Assembly: GCA_026874595.1 (NCBI GenBank)
Contig: CM049317.1
Location: 31,546,901-31,610,900, forward strand
Source: Sipunculus nudus
Lineage: Eukaryota; Annelida; Sipuncula; Golfingiida; Sipunculidae
Reading direction: 5' to 3'
DNA: 64,000 nt
In this document: positions 1 to 11,450 of the stretch, piece by piece
How the letters are laid out: every line of letters starts with the position of its first letter
How positions within the stretch are numbered: position 1 is the first letter of the stretch
Program-made: the position numbers and the translations under genes
Notes under the pieces: model-generated
What the model was told of the DNA's origin: nothing
Databases searched by the model: none
Seen by the model: the letters and a program-made list of their open reading frames with translations, nothing else

Positions 1-2844
1 CTTTCTCCTTAAAATATTATATCTGCCAATATTTCATTCAGATCTAACAAATATAAGTACACCCTTGTACAAAAGTGGTGAAAAGCTTTTACCTGGCGAA
101 ATCAGTGGTGCAAAATAAAAACATAGCGGACGCGCCAACTGGTGGCTATACCGTGTGAATTCACAAATCAAGATTTTTCAAGCATCCAACCGGTATTTCT
201 TCTGTGTTTCTCCTTACCTGTCACTTCTCCTTGTTTGGAAGTTGTGCATGTGCAAGATAGGACCTCTGTCCATTCAGTCTTGTTATGGTAAACAAACGCA
301 CAGGGCTGTGCCTACTCACATGCAAAACCAAAACAACGAATAAACAGGTGAACTGGAGATACGTGTGGATTGAAGTCCGAGTGTCGGGAGAGTTTAGAAT
401 GAAAAAAATGTATTCAGCTACAATGTACGCAATGTACGGATAAGTGTAAATCAATTTTGACTAAGATCAACGGTAATATTTAGTCATTTAGGTTGTGCGC
501 GTATGGGTTTATATACACTTATTTTCTAATAATTTAGCATTTGAGTTGTAACAAATTATGGGGCATTTGACTCAATGCTTATTAATTGGAAATGACAATT
601 AATACATTGCTATCAAACTGCGCATAATTCCTTAGGAATCGGAAATCAAGGTATGGACAGAATAAAATCCGCCAGGATTTCAAATATAAAACCAGGAAAT
701 CAAATATAAAACAAAACTAGGCTCCAACCAATACATTCAGCTTCTGCATCTGAAATGCCCTGTATTTAATGACTCTAGCAAATAAAGCATATCAAGTGAT
801 AGCCATCCCATATTTCATTTGATATAATAAAAATTGTCAAAATAGTTTATCTTCATTCTTACATGTATATAAAGTTAAGCTTGCATTAAACAGATAGTAA
901 AACCCGGCTGCAACTCATAGTATATAAAATACTGTTTTCAAAACGAAAGATTTGGAAGAATGCTGTACCAATCTTGCTCATACGAATGGAACAGCTTATG
1001 TTTTTATATGTCAGTTTATGTCTTGTGTCTGCTAAGATTTTGATTCTTAATCTGGTATAGCCTAAATGCCTACAATTTCATATTCCCTGAAATATAAAAA
1101 AATCATCCCGCCCAAGGAAATCATTTACAAACTTACCTACGGGGGATGAGATAGAAGAATATATACAAACACGTATAGGAAATTATGATATGACTCAATG
1201 TGACACTCCTGACTTATGATTCAATTTAATATTTAATTTAAAAAGAAATTTCCTTTGTTTTCTTCAACAGAACCTTATTTTGATACATTTTCAAAAAACA
1301 TCCTACAAGTTTATCCCTGACAGTCTCCTCAATGCATTTTTTTATATAAAATAATATGCTTTTCATTAAGTCATACTTGTCTGCTCTTTTCGTCTCATCC
1401 TAAAGGTGAATGTTTGTACATATTTGTCTACTGTGAACTATCTGATGTCAACAGCTAACAAAATATTATAAATAAAGAGTAAAATGATTTATGCTAACAG
1501 CTGCCCCACAGAAGGTGTATTTGTTCCTAAATAATATGTTATTGCCCGCACAAAGAAGTTGGTTGACATTAGATGGTCAGCATTGTACATTCTTTTGCTA
1601 GTTAACACGTCCACACACTAGCTACAACAATTGAATAAAACCTAGTAACATTGTGAATTGTGGACTAGTGACCATCTCCTAAAACCTTTGGATGGATCTG
1701 TGCGATGTGAGAGAGGATCTGGAACTAAATATACAGACTAAGTTGTCCCTATTTCCTGTTGTGTATAAAATATAAATAATCCGCCTAAACCTTTTTTTAT
1801 AAATCTCTTGACTCATGCCCAAAATATTCACAAGAATACTTAAAATTCATTAAGAACCATTGTATATATTTTTGGATAAACTAATCGAAAGAGATGGATT
1901 TCTAAGAATTCACTATCTGCGAGAGCGTGATAATGGTGTCAGTGATGTGATGATTGGAAAATGGATTGACAAAATAGCAAAATCATAATGGAAGTATAAC
2001 AGGGTCATTTTCATATGTTCTATGTAAATAAGGCTAAATATTTATCCATCAGTGAAATCCAGGGATCATGGAGCGATAGTGTATACAATTCAGGTTACCT
2101 GAAATCAGCAAGTGGTCCGCCTTACCCATTGTGCAAATTACAACAGAATCTATATTGTCTCAACACATATTTTCTATGGATTTCAATGAAATTTTGTAGA
2201 ACCATGGACCTTGGGCCTAGGAACAACTGATTTGATTATTTAATTATATTTTCCTGGTTATATAGTCTGTTAAAATTTGGGTGTATGTTGATGTGGATCC
2301 AAGTGTTGGCGGAGGTTTTGCGCTCTATGAATGGTCTCGAAATTTGCAATTTATCTAGTCCAAGTTATTGAAAGTTAACGTACCACACTGGCCATTGTGA
2401 GGTGTTATGTTGAAAGATTTTCCTCTCAAATACATATTATTACACATTGGTCCTCAGTTTTTGCTCTAAACTAAAAATTGATAAGGAAAAATGACCGAAC
2501 CCCTTTAGAAAAATGGGCACAATATTTTTTTGCATAGGTTTAGACCAAAGGATAAAAAAATGTAGGGTGTCAACTTTTTACAAAAAAAAAAAAAAAAAAT
2601 ACTCGGTGACATATGCTCCCACACTAATTGGAGTGCCAACAGGCTAGCCTTGCTTGGCCCCTATGAGCAAATCAAATGTACCTGGAAGTTGCAAGCTCAA
2701 TGGCAGGATTGGTTCAGTTGACATCAAACGAGATCTGTATAGATGTACATAAATGTGTATTAATTCTATTCACCTATTACAGGAGAGTATATAATTTTAT
2801 GAGGAATACTTTTAGGTGATATACTAACAATTCAGATATGTAAA
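1..2844. other. Unassigned AT-rich DNA
   Basis: No coding region, RNA gene or repeat could be recognised here on either strand. Open frames are short, lack protein-like composition and have no splice context. A homopolymer of about 19 A lies at 2581-2599. Confidence 0.6.
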
Positions 2845-3238
2845 CCGGCTTCTATGGCTCAGGGGTAGAGCGCAGGACTCAAAGCCGGGAGATCCTGGGT
2901 CCGAATATCAGCCGAGGCGGTGAAGTTTTTCACGGTCGGCCCTACCCAGGATGAGCGATCTGCAGGCTTTATTGGAAGGCTGTGCCTCACTGCCAGTCAT
3001 CACTCACATACGAGTGCGTCTTTGTGGGGTTCCTCGGTGTAATGACCCAGCAATGGGGATGATTACACACCCAGGACCAACAGGTGCGGTAGACACCGGG
3101 CTTGGGTGACACCAGGATACAAAATAAAAAAAAAAAATGATAGGACGCGAGTGCTACCCGCCCTGTTAAGTAGTCCCAAACCGAAATGGAAACTCTGCAG
3201 ATGTACATACTTAGGTTAAGAATTAGATAAGTCAGCAT
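2845..3238 (+). repeat. tRNA-derived SINE with internal A-rich tract
   Basis: The head resembles a tRNA: a GCTC/GAGC D-arm within an A-box-like stretch near 2855-2871, then a B-box-like GGGTCCGAATATC at 2897-2909. The anticodon stem does not pair, so this is not a working tRNA. A body of about 200 bases follows, then an A-rich tract at 3120-3137, then a further 100 bases ending near 3238. A second copy without the head lies at 34135-34375 and shares the body, the A tract and the post-A module. The element therefore continues past its A-rich tract. Transcription would be by RNA polymerase III, by family knowledge. Confidence 0.8.
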
Positions 3239-3373
3239 AAAAAATGGAGGCGGTTACCTCCACCAAAAAATTATCCCCCCAAAAAAATCACATATGCATT
3301 CTGATGCTCAACTGGGCCCTTGGTAGAAAATTTAAAATTACCGCTGCTTTTCCCCATTTAAAAGAATTTATAT

Positions 3374-3560
3374 ATGACATCTGACTCCAACTGTAAATGT
3401 AAATGCAAAGCGTTTTTTTCCAAATGCAAATATAAATTCACTACATTAGCTTTGGAAATGAATGCAAATGGAAATGTTCTTTCAAGATACCCGCATTTAA
3501 ATACAAATGTAAATGTCCAAAATGTACATGCAAATACAAATGCATTTGGCCAAAATTGAC
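3374..3560. repeat. Degenerate AAATGY hexamer tract with POU octamers
   Basis: The stretch is built from imperfect copies of AAATGTAAATGC-like units. Three exact ATGCAAAT octamers, the site bound by POU-domain factors, fall at 3424-3431, 3462-3469 and 3528-3535. The open frame across it (repeating Asn, Val and Lys-Cys) is a by-product of the hexamer periodicity and is not called as a gene. The octamers may likewise follow only from the repeat. Confidence 0.6.
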
Positions 3561-6500
3561 ATCAAAATATGATACATAAAATAATCTTCGTAAATCATGA
3601 CATTTCGCTACACTGGTCTATTATTTGATTATACATTCAATGTGGCGCCTCTGTTGGTCACATGACAGGATCCCCGTAACCTTTGACATATTTACAACCC
3701 ACTGATTTATTTTATAGGACATCTGATCTAAGGTCTTACCTGTTTATTGAAATATATTTTCATTAATCAAACTTTAATGAAATTCAGGCATATCATCATT
3801 TTGCCTTATTCCACAATTTAGTGGAATCAGGCCACAATTTTCATTAATTACACCGTACAGTGTGTACCGAATTTGCTTATCCTGATTTGATAATGGAAAA
3901 TTATACAAATGCAGTACAAACTCTTATGCCTAAATACAGTTGCTGTTGCACTTACATTTTATAAACCGTGAAAATAGAATTATTAAAATATTGAAAAAAA
4001 ATATTAAATGTGTTTTATTATACTTTGATAAACTGGCCTCCACTTTCTTCCTTTTTGTTTTATAATTTACATGCATATCACAGTCACTCAGATGATATTC
4101 TGATGCATATACAAATATGTGATCAAGAAAGGCTCCGGTATCTTTTCTGTAGTCCATAAAACAGCACGGGCAACTCCAAATGTGTGCATTGCGTACATTC
4201 TCAAATAGTCAGTCTGAGAATTTCGCAAGTTTTACAAAGGGTTGCAAAACACAGTGTCCTTTTCAATTCAGATCATTTGCCCATTTTGCAAAATAGCTAT
4301 CTGGTGCAATTGAAAATCAGTCGGTATATAACTAATAAAACTTTCGGAATGCTGATTATATTCCAATTTTATCATCTTGCGTAATTTCTAATTTACTTTC
4401 AAATATCAACTAATTCCACCGAAGGGGAATGACATATTATTCCATAATAGATACATAAGTATTCATGTATTCTTACTGTGCAGTTGACTTTTTATTTCTG
4501 TGTGAATCTCACACACCTTGTTTTATTTCTTTTCTCAAACAAACTGCCACTGCCACTGTGTATTCCTGCAATTTTTATACATTCTTACTTTCCCATCCAT
4601 ATTAATTAAAGAAGTATTCCATATGAGCTAATCAAAAACCTATTCCTCCGTTTTTGGACAAGTATAATATATAATTGTACTTACACTGGCATGCAAGAAC
4701 CTCTCGACAAAATGTATACTTTGATTACCATATTTTGAACAAATTATCGTGTGATATATTATATTAAACAAAAATCCCTACCGGAGATCGTAGCATTAAT
4801 GCATTTTCATATAATGGTAATAAATCAACCAAAAGCACTCTTGCCTAACATGGACACTGTACATGTCAAGGATAGATTAAGAACTTTAATATACATTCCG
4901 CATCTGCATTTTATGAAAGCGGCTATTGCAGGTTTCAAATATTAATGTCAAACTAGATATCACCTAAAATGTTTAACCGTACACAACCTTTCCTGTACGT
5001 GTTGTATAATTTGTAACATTTGTTCAGAGGCAGAAGGGTATTTGCGTATTTCCTTGCAGCAATTCCCAGATTTAATGCACTCAATCTTTGTATTATCTCC
5101 TACATATGTGGCCTAAATCTTTGTATTTGTATAATCAATAATATCACTAGCATTCGATTTCAACAAACCCAGCTGATAAAGAACTCTTGCAGCAACAGTA
5201 TAAGACACCATATACTATGGTAAATAGTGTTATAGTGTTTTTTTTTGTAGAATGGACATTTGAATTAGATAGATGCAAAGCATTATGAGAAGCCAATATT
5301 GACTATACCAAAGATATATGTAAATAAAACTTGGGCAACCAAACAACAATTTCTGCAGATATGACAAGTCACAGAAGCTTGAAAATATAGGAGTACCTTC
5401 ATTCAGCAGAAAGGGGGTTGAGTTATTACCTCATAAAATGTCAAACGTCAGGATAAGTATCTGCACGCATCATAAAATAATTGCCCTTGATTCAGTCATA
5501 TGCATCAGTTGTAAGGTAATGGAGCATTTCAGTTTCCATGTTCAAACATCTTAAACAGTAGAGGATACTCTCAGCTTCTCAACATGTTTCTCCAACCATG
5601 CGATCGTGTGAGACACAATACGAGCAAAGTTTTAAATGTTTATGATAAATAATGATAACAATCACCGAACAGCTATTTCGATATAAGGGTAACATCAAAT
5701 GTTAGAATGTCAGGGTAAAAGCCCGATGTGAATAAAAAGTGAACAAAAGCCATGTAAGTTTAAATTATCTAAAGTTATGAGGAAAAATTTAAAATTTATT
5801 AAACTGTTTTATCTAAAGAATTTGCAATAGTCTCAATCACAATTAAATTTTTCAGGTAATTGAATGGTTCTGCATATAAAACACGATTATGGTAGCAAGC
5901 TTTCTACTATCACTGTAGCAATTTTCTAATAATTTTTCACATTATGCCATTAGAAAGACTTTGCTAGTTACGTCACCATTGTTCTGTACAACCGTGACAC
6001 AAACCACTTAAACTTAAGGCTATTGTAAAAGCAACCGAGGCTGATTCATTTGTCTACAAATAAATCCACAGATGCATTACAATACCATACAAGGTCAAGA
6101 TCATGATTAAGCAGGTTATTAAATATAAATATTAGAAAAAATTATAAAACTCTATATAATAAAATATGTTAAAGAAAAATTGCTGTTTGAAATTGCAAGT
6201 AAAACAAATGCCCACTAGCAATACTTTGCCTTGTGGCAAAAATAACGAATTTCGAACCTTGCACTTGATATTGTAAAGTTCAAGGAAGTTAGGGTTAAGG
6301 CGCACTATTTAGGTTAGGGGGACTCTTATGGTTATCAATAATTTCAGATACACCGTGAGTCCTGCATGACGGCTAATTTAGAATGGGGTTTTCCTCTTCA
6401 TACGTATCAATTTTACCAGTTTAAATGTTCTGTTAACATAAAGTTATCCATATGCATGTGTCATGATGATTACGTAGAGTTTTAAATCACGTAAGATTTC

Positions 6501-6889
6501 CGGAACCCATAAACAAGTGACATGGTGATTTATGACTTAAGGCCTATACATCCAGTTTGAAGCTGATAACTATCAGTGTCGCATGGTTAAACTTCCCGCA
6601 CCTAACTCTCCGGAAATATCTGTTTGCTGTTCTATAGTATAATATCTGTAAAGGGAGGTCGACGGAAGTTAAAAGTTCAGGTAATACAAATATCTTGATA
6701 AGGTTCCATTTAGAATTGTCTGCCCTCTAGGCTTTGTTTTACTGATAGAAGTAGAGTCCTCAGTGCAGTGCGGGCATTTTATATGCAGAACATACACTTC
6801 CATCAATGATCCCTGTCTGAACACAATTTGAAGTAAGCTGGTGTAGAGGGATCCTTCAGTATTACTACAACCTTATTTGAAAAATTCTG
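3561..6889. other. Unassigned AT-rich DNA
   Basis: No gene, RNA or mobile element could be recognised. Open frames near 3930-4157, 4184-4384 and 5020-5223 look random in composition and have no recognisable motif. Confidence 0.55.
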
Positions 6890-6990
6890 GATATTTTCAA
6901 TCAATCGGTCACGACAACATTTCGTCGATGGTACCTGTGCCAAAACGTTACCCTAGTACACAGCAATCGGCTAATAATATATCAATGAAA
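6890..6990. repeat. Dispersed repeat R5, copy 1
   Basis: It holds the phrase 'caacatttcgtcgatggtac', followed by a run of alternating ACC/TACC-like words. A similar phrase recurs at 25175-25265 (GCACAACATTTTGTTGACGG) and more loosely at 11210-11290, where GGTACCAAAATATTACC occurs. Family identity is unknown. Confidence 0.45.
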
Positions 6991-7764
6991 GAAGTTAATA
7001 ATTGGTAACGCTGAAGGCGGAAACATCTGGCAGCCTGGCATATTCTCTTCAGATGGATGATCTTATAATTGTTTACTAATGTACGCTTGCTTATCTTGGT
7101 ATAAGGCACTTATTTTGTTTCGTTAGGTCAATGCAGCATGCGTTCGGAAAAGGTAAGGATTTGTATAATATGTAAATATCATGCAAAGACGTTAACACGG
7201 CACTACGAGCAAGAAATTTAGAATCAATATGAATGATACAAATATGATTGATTTAGGACAGAAAACAAAGGAAACGGAGCCGTCAGTACATCTAAAGTCT
7301 AAATTAGTTAAACATGGGCATCAACAGGTTAAAAGCATGTGTTATATGTGGCTTTGTGTGTTCGAGAAAACATGTTCAAGCTGAAAAGAATGGAACTGCA
7401 GACGCGTTGTCTAGAAGCATAACCTTATCATGCACGGTTACGTGAGGTTTTTATGCCACGAGGTTTTGTGAGGGCAGGTTTAGTTGGTCACTCGGTTTTG
7501 CCAAACTCAGAAGGCAAAGCGAAATCTGTGTGAATGCTATGTATTTGGTATGAACGCACAAAGTAACAACACGCTTAAGTTAACACCACCAACTTATATA
7601 GATGAGTTAATTCATGAGGTTGCATCTAAATGTAATTTTTTCAGACTGCTTTACACTAAATTTGTTATTCTGTATATAATCTTAAAGAAATTGCCTTATC
7701 TCAAAAGTCCATTGTGATATTTAATGAAGTAATTTAACTTGACCATTGAAAGTGTATGTTAGGG
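6991..7764. other. Unassigned DNA
   Basis: No recognisable feature. The open frame at 7484-7717 has no motif and no splice or promoter context that would support it. Confidence 0.5.
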
Positions 7765-7918
7765 TGTTACGAACCTAATATAAACAGACCACGTATGCGT
7801 GATGAACACAAATTTTGTAACGGAGATAAAAAAATCAGATTCTGTAACACAAGGCAGCGGGAAATGTCTAGGGGAATGAATAAAGAAGTCAGTGGTTTTT
7901 GTTAACAAATAACTATAA

Positions 7919-7924
7919 TTTATT
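7919..7924 (-). promoter_or_regulatory. AATAAA polyadenylation signal of the LTR
   Basis: AATAAA on the minus strand, about 150 bases before the downstream LTR end, fits the R/U5 position of an LTR. Confidence 0.55.
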
Positions 7925-8282
7925 CTTAAAACAACCCTAACAATACAATACACTAAATCAATATAATTATACAGTAAAACAGCGGTATAACAACAAGGCA
8001 ATACAATCACATAGAAAAACAATGCGCACAGTACCTGGATACCAACACCAACACAATGATAAGTCCTTTAAATGTAAACTCCCGGAGAATGACAGTCCAG
8101 TGGAAAGTTCTTGCCACACCCTGAAAGTATACTGAAGTCCAAATGCATAAAATCCAGGAGAAAGTCTTTGAAAATGTATAATTGCCGCATTCGTCGGATA
8201 AGGTCCTAGAATCTGACACACGCTTCTGCATCCGCTGGAATCTTCTCTGCTCTCTGCCCTGCCCGTTCTAAAGCACTGCCCC

Positions 8283-8290
8283 TTTATATA
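8283..8290 (-). promoter_or_regulatory. TATA box of the LTR
   Basis: GTATATAAAGGGGCAG on the minus strand gives a strong TATA box with a GC-rich downstream edge, about 245 bases inside the U3 end of the LTR. Confidence 0.6.
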
Positions 8291-8496
8291 CCTTCACACC
8301 TCAAGCCGAGAATTTTCCACTTCTCGAACAGTCTATAAGATCTTGCATTTCAGGAATTATGGAGAAAACATAGCCGTGTGTATCCCCTTACACCAATGTC
8401 ATCACATGACCCACGACCAGGCGTGAAAACCCAAGGCTTACATGACAACAAGAGTTCAACCAGTACGGATTAAACATAGAATGTAATACGCGGCCA

Positions 8497-8531
8497 GACA
8501 CGGGCGCCACAACAGGAGTTACGCCCGTGTC
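8497..8531. repeat. Perfect hairpin at the U3 end of the LTR
   Basis: GACACGGGCG at 8497-8506 is exactly complementary to CGCCCGTGTC at 8522-8531, with a 15-base loop. It lies immediately inside the LTR terminus. Confidence 0.9.
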
Positions 8532-8534
8532 ACA

Positions 8535-9180
8535 TAATAAAAAGAGCACCTGTAACAAGGGTTATGGTGCCTCATACTCGGGGGGACGCTCGATGTAAAC
8601 CAAAGATATATTAGTCTCACAGGAGATAAGATACGTATGTTCTGATTCTGTTCCAGCACATCAATAACTGCAAGATTGTTCTAACACATCAATAACTGTA
8701 AGGTATCTAATTATCTCACGTATTATAAAGATAAAAAAATGAATCGACTGTGCATTGTTGCAGTAACTAGTCTGAAGAACAATTCTCATATGTCTAAGTC
8801 TTCGGAAGGGAATATGGATATATTTTGTCAGTGCTTTACAACCATAGTTCAATTCATTTTAGAATACCGAGAAGCAAATTATATTTTTCAACTTTTTGCA
8901 TAAACTATAGCAATTGACACCAAAAATCATAATTATATCCCTCTAAATAGACTTAATAATTACTTTATGGTAACACTTTAGTAGGCCTTTTTTGTTTAGT
9001 AAACATCAATATTGCCGTACACCTATGAGATCCTACATCAGCTTGAACATACATGCGATGTGTGTTGCTCTTGTCAAAATTTATTGCAGATAAATTTCAG
9101 GTAAGTATCACGCTGTCTATACATCAACTGGTGTTCAAATCGTTCGACAACATGGAAATACAAAATTGTAAACTATTTGA
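8535..9180. other. Unassigned DNA
   Basis: Nothing recognisable apart from a short local repeat of ACATCAATAACTG at about 8657 and 8687. Confidence 0.5.
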
Positions 9181-9210
9181 GCTTTTTTTTATTTTTTTTT
9201 CTCTCTGTAG

Positions 9211-9522
9211 CCTCCACATGTGAATACAATGCCAGCTGTGGTCGTAATATTAATTGTATGTATTTATTTTTGCTTCTCCCAAATGGTCACACTAGTGAGT
9301 TTCTCACCAGGTTTCAGTACTATGTTGTTATGTATAGCTGAAACATACCAATCTTTGTCCTGTCTGAAGACAATACATAATAACCAGAGATACACATGTG
9401 AACTTTATTATGAATTACGTGCTAATATGTTGGTTATAAAGAGGCTTTTACATGAACTCCCATCTAAACACATTCTATCTGGAAGAAAACTTTACTCAGA
9501 TGTGATGAAACTGGAAATCTAA
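9211..9522 (+). CDS. Candidate terminal exon, small possibly secreted protein
   Basis: A long pyrimidine tract (9182-9207) ending in CTCTCTGTAG at 9210 makes a strong 3' splice site. Directly after it a frame stays open to a stop at 9520-9522. An ATG at 9229 would give 97 residues. They start MPAVVVILIVCIYF, a hydrophobic stretch like a signal peptide or membrane anchor, and then show scattered Cys (CIAETYQSLSCL, YTCELYYEL) and a basic C-terminal half. The product is not recognised. No partner exon was identified upstream, and the pyrimidine tract could be chance in AT-rich DNA. It is listed because the splice signal and the hydrophobic N-terminus occur together. Confidence 0.25.
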   Translation, partial: PPHVNTMPAVVVILIVCIYFCFSQMVTLVSFSPGFSTMLLCIAETYQSLSCLKTIHNNQRYTCELYYELRANMLVIKRLLHELPSKHILSGRKLYSDVMKLEI

Positions 9523-9849
9523 AAAGAAGATGGTTTTAACACGATACCGCTTGTGCAAAAAGTTTATTTAAATGATTGTTGGCAGAATTATTGGACATTT
9601 AAGAATGAAAAGACTACATCTTTTATTATTCATAAAAATTTGATAAAAATCTTATGAATATGTCATCTTGACGAAAAGCAGTTTAGCCAAATTCTTTTAG
9701 TATGTGTAAACAGATTTACCATCAGGTCAAGATTGTGTCTGCATCTGTAAATAGCTTTACTCATAAAGTAGCTGCATTTGCAATGTGCCCAGTACACCAA
9801 AACAAGTTTGATGTATCGTCCTGACATATGAACTGGTCCATGTAACTTT

Positions 9850-10245
9850 GATGTTGTGCCGCCAACTACATTCACTTTTGCACAGTGTTTTGTCCCTGCT
9901 TATTTCTCAGGGGGATTTGATATATCAGCCTGAAATTGTGCATATCTATACATATCGGACAGCCTCGTCATTTACAAGACTGGTGGCGCCACCTAAAATA
10001 ATGTATGCACTGTATGGTACTGTGTATTTCTCAGAATTGATTTGACGTATAAGCCTGAAATTAAGCATACCGATACATCTCGGATAGTTTCGTTGTATAC
10101 AAGACTTGTGGCGCCACCAACAATTTTTTCAGGCATCTGTGCACCTAGCTGAAGAGTGGTTTAAAGCAGCTGCCTGACAATTTGCATGTCCATATATCTT
10201 TGATGGTTTTCTCGTACACAAAACTGGTGGCGCCACCTTCAATCA
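9850..10245. repeat. Four-unit tandem array with GGTGGCGCCACC core
   Basis: Four diverged units follow each other with cores at 9858-9863 (GCCGCC), 9985-9990, 10110-10115 and 10229-10234 (GGCGCC), spaced 127, 125 and 119 bases. Each unit also carries a version of CAGCCTGAAATT...CATAT and TACAAGACTGGTGGCGCCACC. The core is a 12-base palindrome in the best units. Similar GTGGCGCCAC words occur inside repeats near 44311, 44812, 48930 and 58843. Confidence 0.8.
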
Positions 10246-10373
10246 TTTTATTGCAGTGTGCTTTCTGTGAGAAATAATGTATATACATAGAGTATATTTG
10301 GCTTGTACATCTAATTATGTTAATTTGCTACAGCATAATAATCCGATTAATTCTGAACAATCCTGGCTATCAT

Positions 10374-10434
10374 AATGGGATACAGGCCTGTGTAAAAAAA
10401 GTGTGTAATTCACATCAACCCAGTATCCCATTAC
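10374..10434. repeat. Perfect 11-base inverted repeat
   Basis: TAATGGGATAC at 10374-10384 is exactly complementary to GTATCCCATTA at 10424-10434, with a 39-base loop. No gene or element could be tied to it. Confidence 0.7.
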
Positions 10435-11017
10435 ATTGTGAATATTAGTTTTCTTTAATAAATGATTTATAAATATAAATTTCCTGTATAAAATGTTATA
10501 AATATATACCATGTCTTGTACTGACGACGGCACCTGACACAACAGCGATGTCTTTTGTCTGGTCATATAATATTTCAAATAACTTAATCTTTACCAAAAA
10601 TATAATATCCTACAATTTAAAAAAATATAATTAAACAGTTACATTTTTGCAACAACATGGGTAACATTTCATGCCATTGACGAGGATATATGATCATAGG
10701 TGTATCCAGGCAGCTTTACACTGGTATTATTATACTCAGCTTTAAATCCATTTTGTAGACCACTACTATATGTTGCCTGATCACACTGAATGTAAAATAA
10801 GTCTCGTACAAGTATGCTGCACAAGAAAATTTACAAGACCATCGTTTGATATTAAATTTGTCAAGAACACCTTATGAACGGTACTTAGTATGAAGTGTCT
10901 TCATCATAGCCTTTGTTGTACTGTTATTTGGAGCGGGACGGGACGAATCTGTACAGGTATTTATAAATACGTAATTCAACATTTACTGGCATGTTATTGG
11001 GTTGATGTCAGGGTTAA

Positions 11018-11019
<2 letters not shown>
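10435..11019. other. Unassigned DNA
   Basis: No gene or element recognised between the inverted repeat and the (TA)n tract. Confidence 0.5.

Positions 11020-11112
<93 letters not shown>
11020..11112. repeat. (TA)n microsatellite
   Basis: About 46 uninterrupted TA units. Frames reading Tyr-Ile repeats across it are artefacts. Confidence 0.98.
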
Positions 11113-11115
<3 letters not shown>

Positions 11116-11304
11116 GGTGTGATTTATATAAGCAGTCTGTCTACAAAACAGATTCGGGAAATGTCAGAGATACATTCTCGATTTTGTAATCAGTCCCTAC
11201 GCACAACTGGCTGAACGTGGTACCAAAATATTACCTGTACCAAATATTACCTCAGTACATCGCACCAATGGTAATTACTTTAATATGAACCTTTTTAATG
11301 GGGC

Positions 11305-11307
<3 letters not shown>

Positions 11308-11349
<42 letters not shown>

Positions 11350-11450
11350 GGAAATGGTGTACACAGAAAAGTCATTTTACTGACGATGGGAAACGATCTT
11401 ATGATCTTCCGATTTCCGGTCGGGTGCCTTAACCACTTGGCTTCCTCAGG
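11308..11450 (-). repeat. Truncated tRNA-SINE with (TA)n end
   Basis: A (TA)n tract at 11308-11348 abuts a tail reading, on the minus strand, GACTTTTCTGTGTACACC then ATTTCCGTA. Next to the tail is a tRNA-like head: GCCAAGTGGTTAAGGC (A-box-like), a CCGA/TCGG stem around a 7-base loop, and a decayed T-arm GTTTCCCATCGTCAG. The same tail and T-arm words occur in the element at 41321-41752. No second inverted end is visible here, so this copy is incomplete. Confidence 0.65.

Larger units (their letters stand above)
7765..8534 (-). mobile_element. Probable solo LTR of an LTR retrotransposon
   Basis: Read on the minus strand the block begins TGTGACACGGGCG and ends GGTTCGTAACA, giving the TG...CA ends usual for LTRs. 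A TATATAAA box lies at 8283-8290 and an AATAAA signal at 7919-7924, about 360 bases downstream, in the order expected for U3-R-U5. A perfect 10-base inverted repeat (GACACGGGCG/CGCCCGTGTC) sits next to the U3 end. No primer-binding site, polypurine tract, gag or pol is seen on either side, so it is read as a solo LTR. Matching 4-6 base target duplications are not visible, so the ends could be a few bases off. The overlapping short open frames on this strand are not thought to be genes. Confidence 0.7.

Noticed and set aside
2987-3238. Minus-strand frame similar to the one at 34099-34362, as a conserved gene
   Set aside because: Both frames lie on copies of the same SINE. The similarity comes from the repeat.
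7759-8231. Three overlapping minus-strand open frames of 74-87 codons
   Set aside because: They lie inside the LTR, have no domain, and overlap each other in different frames. The LTR reading explains the region.
10890-11214. Open frames with long Tyr-Ile repeats
   Set aside because: They are translations of the (TA)n microsatellite. The same applies to those at 28.7, 41.3 and 50.2 kb.
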